From NCBI GenBank assembly GCA_945910005.1, contig OX246743.1, positions 10,832,587 to 10,896,586 of the forward strand: a DNA stretch of 64,000 nt, given 5' to 3'. This DNA comes from Isoperla grammatica. Lineage: Eukaryota > Arthropoda > Insecta > Plecoptera > Perlodidae. The notes beneath the pieces were generated by a model, which was given only the letters and a program-made list of their open reading frames with translations, had not been told where the DNA came from and searched no databases. Below, in pieces: positions 58,827 through 64,000 of this stretch. The position numbers and the translations under genes were made by a program. Each line of letters starts with the position of its first letter. The stretch's first letter is position 1.

Positions 58827-61045
58827 TGATACATACATTTCGATAAACGTCAAGATCTCTGACGAATGTGTCTGAACTTATAAAAATATGAAACTTCAAT
58901 AAAAACAAACGTGTATTTCATCATTTCTCCATCCATCATCGTAACCCAACACGATTGCAACCAGCCTAATGATCAATCACACATATTCGTGTCTTGGGTT
59001 GCGGCCATATAACGGACCTACATTAGTTACCTGAGAGCCGCTCACCTGACAAGTAAATACTCGCCCGCTCCTTGTGTCTACACTTGTCAGAACAATCTAG
59101 GCCACCACCTATTTACCGCTGTTTTAATGGTCTTCGTGTTTTTCAACAGTAACATTCTGTACATCGTTTCGCTACATGTATAAAGTACGGGAAGAAGTCG
59201 AGTACGTTGGTTGCTTGCCTTGGACATAAGCAAATCAATAGAACCAGTTTGCATTCAACTTTAATTTTTGCTTGTCTATATTTACCCTATTGTTTAGAGA
59301 GTACAATTAATATTCAATTATGTATAAACAACTGGTATTTCAATGTACTAGAAAAGCATCGTCAGTTTAACTTAGACGTTACCCTACGTCACTGCGGCCA
59401 TAACGGAGGACAAAGGGGTGTTGACATTGACATAAGAGTTAGTCAATAGAAGACAATTGTGTTTAACAGGAATATGATGATTTATCATATTGTCTTACGT
59501 CTTTATTATTGCAGCTGTGACATTCTGTATGTTGAGGGCTGCTGGTGTGGATGCAGGACAATTTCAATTATCTCATGCCTGATTCGGAATTCGAACCCAA
59601 GTCCCTTGGTGGTTTGCGCTTAGAACCTTCGTTCGCCCAAACCGCATGAGCCAATGCAGACGGCTGGGATTAATACGTATATCTCCTGATAAAATTAATG
59701 TCATGCAAATTGTTTTTTGTGCCAATATAATCACAAATGATGGCCGAGACGAGAGACTTCTTTTTAGTAGTCATAGCAAACAAATGTTGGAGAAAAGTAG
59801 AACTTCTGTCAATTACCATTATGAAAGCTTACTGGAAGTAAACAAACATAAGGCTCCAAGAATATCATGTGAGTCCCAATAAGAAATAGTTTAGAACCCT
59901 AAGAATGGTAATCGTGTTTTCAACTATATCACCCTGTGCATCGTTTTGCTGCGTGTATAAGGTAGGATGGACGTCGAATACAAACAATCTTGTAGACAAG
60001 GTTGCTAGCCCTAGACACAAGCGAATAAACAGAGCCAAGTTTGCATTCGACTCTACTGTTTGCCTGTCTGTATTTACTTGTTAGTTTACAGATTACAGTT
60101 CATAAGAAAACGGCATTTCAATTTCCTGGAAATTATCAAGTGAGTCTAACTTCCAATGTATTGACATTTTAGTAATGGGTTGCTATGCTAAACATAAACT
60201 TATGGAGGAGTGAAGAGACATACCAACAAGACAAGATTTTATGAACATATAGACAACTTACGAAAGACTAGATTAAAAATATCGATCGATCTTTTCGCCA
60301 TCTTGAAACTCGTTATTTTAGTTTTTTGTCTTATTGCGTAAAACGTTCTGATGAATTTTACCGTATTCGTGTCGAAGAAATTATTGAGAATTGTTTTCTT
60401 TTCATCGAAAGGAACTATGTGTGCGGTAAGAGCAGTATTTCTTATTATCTTTGTATTAGAAAGAAGAATCCGGTTTTTGACCTAACTTACTCATTGTATT
60501 GGAAGTCGTTAATTTGTGACCATGTTGCTCTTTTTTCATAGTCCGAACATAACTATATTGACTTCAAAATTTAGAGACCCTAAGTTATGCTAGCTTATGG
60601 GTACAGCTTATAAAGTACAATATACTTTATAGACAAAACTTATTAACACCAATTTAGTTAACTTTGGAAGGAATAACATTTAAAAATTTTCGATACATTA
60701 TTAGTAATACAAAAGTATATTTCCCAACGTATATATATACTAAAATCAATCTATATGCAAACACGTAAACTGTATTTTGCAAGATTTAAATAATGCATGA
60801 AGAACATAAATAGTAAACCGCTGTTCGGTTTACCCTATAGTCGCGTGCTATAGAAGCAACACGATGTTCTCTGATGTAAAACCTAATATATTTTGTATAC
60901 ATCGATCACGAACTGCTGTTAACCGATTTGCACACGTAATGTTAACAATCAAACGATTACATGAGCAGTATCGCATGTTATGGTTAAATTACTATATAAG
61001 AAACTTAACATGTTAACTGTCATGTGATTATTTGTAGCATCATTT
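58827..61045. other. No recognisable gene; possible tRNA-like fragment
   Basis: On the minus strand near 59585-59650, TGGCTCATGCGG and GGGTTCGAATTCC are spaced like A and B boxes and could be a SINE head. Segments at 59160-59360 and 59940-60130 show loose similarity to each other (GTATAAGGTASG, GACATAAGC/GACACAAGC, TTTGCATTC), perhaps an old duplication. Confidence 0.35.
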
Positions 61046-61100
61046 CCACTATTTTACATTTGTTATTTGATGGCGCAAACGACAAAACAATAAAATTAAT
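61046..61100. repeat. Direct repeat, copy 1 (partner 62165-62219)
   Basis: Both copies contain GGCGCAAACGACAAAACAAT followed by AAAATTAAT, preceded by CCACTAT and CATTTGTTATTTGA. About 55 bp are shared, 1.1 kb apart, same strand. Confidence 0.7.
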
Positions 61101-61743
61101 TAGGATTAAGTAAACGGTGACTTTGGAGCCGTCCTAGCAACGAAGCACTCAATAAATGCAAAGTTGTTCTGAATCGGCCTTGTTGATTCTAGCATTTGTC
61201 CGCAGGTGTTCGCACTGTCCAATCACTGATTCATATGTTATGTTTCGTATTTGAAATATCGATCTTTGATTGGTTATCGCTCACTCGTCGATGGTGCTCG
61301 AAGCCTACAGGGTTGGTTTAGTCACTTTAAATTAAAGTCCCCCACTGCAAATCAGTTTAGTTACTGAGTGGGTAGACTCTAAATGTGAATTTATTAATTA
61401 ATTTATTTATTATATTATAGGTAATAATAATTAGTGACTCCACACATTAAGTAGCAGATCCTTATTAGCATCCTCACATGTACATTGTCAAACTTAGACT
61501 TATTTCCGTAGTAAGTATCCTCACAATTCCAATCCTCCTTTTGACCCGTGTAGAATTGACCCACTGGTATAACTCAACCGTTCGTATGAGGCGAAAAACT
61601 TAAATTCTCCATTCCACTTTTATTCCCGTTAAATCGAAATTTTCCCTTTATTCCAATCTCATCACCTGTTCTCTTCCTGGGGTAGATGAGTTCAGGGTAG
61701 CTCTGCCTATCGTAAGAAGCAATAAAATGATCGACGTCATGAT

Positions 61744-62055
61744 TGATTGATATTTGGGCTAACGTCTTATATTTTTGCAACTAGGCTAATCAAGACGATG
61801 AGTGGGTGATAACGAAGATGAAATCGGGGGCTCTTTGGAGGAAAGGGGCAAGTAAGAGGGCGCGTGAGGAAAGGGCAAAGTGGAGGAAAGGGGATTGGGG
61901 TGTGTACTGCACTTCGTCTGACTTCTCTTCCTCGACCAGTCGGGCTAGGGTGGCCCTATTAGAAGCATACGCTTCCGCCGGCATAGCTCTCGGGATCCAC
62001 AAAGAACGCAAACCTGCCCACCACGATAAGGTAGCGCAGGGCATCGGCGTCATAT
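61744..62055 (-). mobile_element. Composite repeat, copy 3, with SINE family 1 tail
   Basis: On the minus strand it starts with TACCTTATCGTGGTGGGCAG and runs through GGAAGCGTATGCTTC and AGGGCCACCCTAGCC. It ends with the SINE 3' region: TCATCTTCGTTATCACCCAC, GATTAGCCTAG, ATATAAGACG and GCCCAAATATCA. The head is thus unlike the tRNA-type SINE but the tail is shared. Small open frames on both strands exist but are not convincing. Confidence 0.65.
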
Positions 62056-62164
62056 GACTAACATAGTACACTATAAATCACTTTACCACTTGTCCGAGTA
62101 TGAATGATGAAAAGTTTTGTCATACTCCAGCCACTGTTGCACAATCGTTAACTTCCGGCGATTG

Positions 62165-62219
62165 CCACTATCTTCCATTTGTTATTTGAAGGCGCAAACG
62201 ACAAAACAATAAAATTAAT
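62165..62219. repeat. Direct repeat, copy 2
   Basis: Partner of 61046-61100. The tRNA-Ala-like motif follows at 62327. Confidence 0.7.
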
Positions 62220-62326
62220 CGAAACTAAAGCAAGTACTTAATCTTGTGCCATTCTTCTTCTAAATTTGAATGCAATTCATCTCAAAAGAACGCTGAAAAT
62301 CATAACTTCTAGCATTATAAATATAT

Positions 62327-62343
62327 ACCCGGCACCTCCACCA
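62327..62343 (-). other. tRNA-Ala 3'-end-like motif, candidate primer-binding site
   Basis: Identical to 38369-38385; both are preceded by ATAT. On the minus strand it follows TCATCAT, so a CA dinucleotide lies one base before TGG, as at an LTR end. The supposed LTR is not confirmed. Confidence 0.3.
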
Positions 62344-62653
62344 ATGATGATGACGATGATGACATTTTATTCTTTGCAAGTCATAATTTCTTAGCTAACC
62401 AATACGATTAAAGATGCGAATGGGTAATATGAAATAACACTGGTTTTTAATTTACTATGAATGAAGTAAATCAGGTGTGAACAAATTAAATCTGTTAATA
62501 TATTGATTTCAAGTATTTCCATGAACTTATTTACTACTGTGCTTTACGATGATATTATTTTCTTTTGAATGTACGTAAAGATGTGTTGGATTGACGTTTC
62601 TTTTCGATAAGGAACATTTGTTAAAAGTTTTCAACACATACTATCGATCTTAA

Positions 62654-63435
62654 GGCGGATTCACAATTGAAATAAGAGTTGAAATAGTGAAATAGCAATA
62701 AGGTTTAAGCGAATTGAAACATGCAATATCAATGCTGTGGTTCACAATTGTCACAGTGGATTGAAATAGTCATAAGAAAGATTCAATTCCATTTCTTATT
62801 TCAACCTTATTTCAACTTCTTATGACGAACCAATCAGAGCTCGAGAAGAGAAGGCCTTCTCCAGTCGAACCGGATATTGTCGTTGTTGTTGTTGTATTTG
62901 TTGTTGTTGTTGTGGTTGTTGTTAATGTCGTCGTCGTAGGCTTCTTGTTAGCTTGCTTTACATTTACAACAATGAAACAAATGAAATGAATCGATGGATA
63001 AACATCAAGCTGTCAAACAATAAAATATTCTGATTTTGAAAACAAATCTTCAAAACAAACAAGAAACATACAAAACTTTCACAACGTGGTTGCCCATCAT
63101 TAAACGTTTTAACTGGTGAGCAGCTACTATCGCCATACCTCGTTTTCTTCATAATGTTGCAATTTTATTATTTTGACAGCTCGTTGTTTGTCGGTGCTGG
63201 CTCTGCGAGTGGAAAAAAGTCGCAGTGCAAAGCCCCATTTGGCCACGGCCTGCTATAGGTTTGGACAGTTTGGAGAAGGCCGTGACTATGGCGTCAGATC
63301 CGGTGGAAAAGTGCTCGATTGAAACGCTCTCCTATGTTGAAATAAGGTACTACGAAACTGTTGTGAACCAGCTGCTTGTTATTTCACTATTTCACGGATT
63401 CTTATTTCAACCCTTATTTCAATTGTGGATCGGCC
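62654..63435. mobile_element. TTAA-flanked non-autonomous DNA element (piggyBac-like target)
   Basis: Inverted ends GGCGGATTCACAATTGAAAT and, on the right, the inverse of GGCCGATCCACAATTGAAAT. TTAA lies at both edges (62650-62653 and 63436-63439). Inside, GTTGAAATA, GTGAAATAGTGAAATA and TGGTTCACAA are also inverted between the two sides. TTAA target duplications are typical of piggyBac, but the ends do not start CCC, so the superfamily stays open. There is an internal GTT microsatellite near 62879-62923 and no transposase. Confidence 0.75.
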
Positions 63436-63439
63436 TTAA

Positions 63440-63914
63440 TAGATGCACAAATGTATTTTAGATACTTCTGTCAATATTGCTTACGAGGGCATGTTTTAGT
63501 TTCACATCGTTTCATGTCTACACCATTATTTGATACATGTAAAACTGTTATTGATTAACATAATTTTTCTATTTTAGAGATGTATTAATTTGGCTACACT
63601 GTATCTCGAAGACACGGATTCTTCTTACAAGAAAATATCTGGTGACAAAAGGCGACTCTCATTTCAATCCTCTTATGTCACGATCACTTTCCTTCTACTT
63701 TCGCTCATTTGCGTGCGGCCTTATCACATTCCGTGACAAAGTTATTCATAATGCCCTTCCCCATTTCCTTATTAAATCTGCCATCCTATCTCTCAAGATC
63801 TCTGAAGGGCTTCTTATTATATTGTCACATGAAAGAAAACGAAAGAAACCGAACGCGATTGCTCACTTTTTTATCAAGAGAAATACATAAAACAATTGAT
63901 GGTATTCACGAACT
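63440..63914. other. No recognisable gene
   Basis: Two overlapping plus-strand frames (63642-63918) lack recognisable features. Confidence 0.35.
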
Positions 63915-64000
63915 TTAAACCTATGCGCATGGCGGCCATCTTGATGACATGTTTATGTTTCCATGGAGAAATAGTTGAAGCCAGTTTTAGAAGAAACAAG
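63915..64000 (+). repeat. Dispersed repeat with GGCGGCCA and CCATGGAGAAA motifs, copy 2 (cut by window end)
   Basis: Matches 27195-27300. ATGGCGGCCATCTTG resembles the inverse of a YY1-type AAGATGGCGGC site. Confidence 0.5.

Noticed and set aside
61790..62071. Conserved small protein shared by the composite repeats (EAYA...LARLVEEEK-like frame)
   Set aside because: Similar frames in the three copies follow from DNA similarity of the repeat; the copy at 33511 is interrupted and both strands are open.
1..64000. Hammerhead ribozymes inside the tandem arrays
   Set aside because: I looked for CTGANGA plus GAAA cores in the repeat units on both strands and saw none in a workable arrangement.

Overview
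This looks like a non-coding, repeat-rich stretch of an animal nuclear genome. The base composition is AT-rich by eye, and there is no dense gene array, no operon and no ribosomal or confident tRNA gene. The transposon families are metazoan: a Jockey-clade LINE, tRNA-derived SINEs, an LTR element with a tRNA-Lys-type primer site, and hAT-, PIF/Harbinger- and TTAA-type non-autonomous DNA elements. The mix of many minisatellites, foldback elements and short SINEs with ATC tails would suit a marine invertebrate, perhaps a mollusc, but nothing here fixes the species. I found no convincing host protein-coding gene. Nearly all short open frames are chance frames or by-products of tandem repeats.

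Layout. Positions 1-599 hold a 107/108-bp satellite cut by the window edge. Positions 600-14400 are mostly unique AT-rich DNA with a foldback element (2671-2815), an LTR end with primer site and gag start (4961-5558), a cAMP-response-element (CRE) cluster (5864-5945), a palindromic element (6986-7099), a tRNA-derived SINE (9758-10030), a Harbinger-like MITE (10044-10189) and a degenerate array with paired CRE and X-box palindromes (11119-11371). Three large clean tandem arrays follow: 76 bp x 13 (14398-15388), 38 bp x 62 (18165-20520) and 81 bp x 19 (23272-24829). Positions 24855-28815 carry a poly(A)-tailed retro-insertion, a foldback, a nested palindrome and an inverted repeat. Positions 28816-46600 are unique DNA with SINEs, a hAT-like element with an 8-bp target duplication (33978-34387), a 42-bp array (42127-42547) and an old ~180-bp array (44630-45707).

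Positions 49849-50153 are an unusual element: 33-bp perfect terminal inverted repeats enclosing a 51-bp tandem repeat. Positions 51041-55363 (minus strand) are the only substantial coding sequence: a Jockey-type LINE with gag-like ORF1, apurinic endonuclease and reverse transcriptase. It is nearly full length but broken by frameshifts and nonsense codons. The right end (56800-64000) holds microsatellites, composite repeats that share a SINE tail, and a 782-bp element flanked by TTAA (62654-63435).

The parts form a landscape of mobile and satellite DNA, not a pathway. The most interesting themes are the tandem array inside inverted repeats, the three-level nested palindrome, the marked excess of the palindrome TGACGTCA (13 sites), palindromic transcription-factor-like sites inside repeats, and a recurring 17-nt sequence that resembles the CCA-bearing 3' end of tRNA-Ala.
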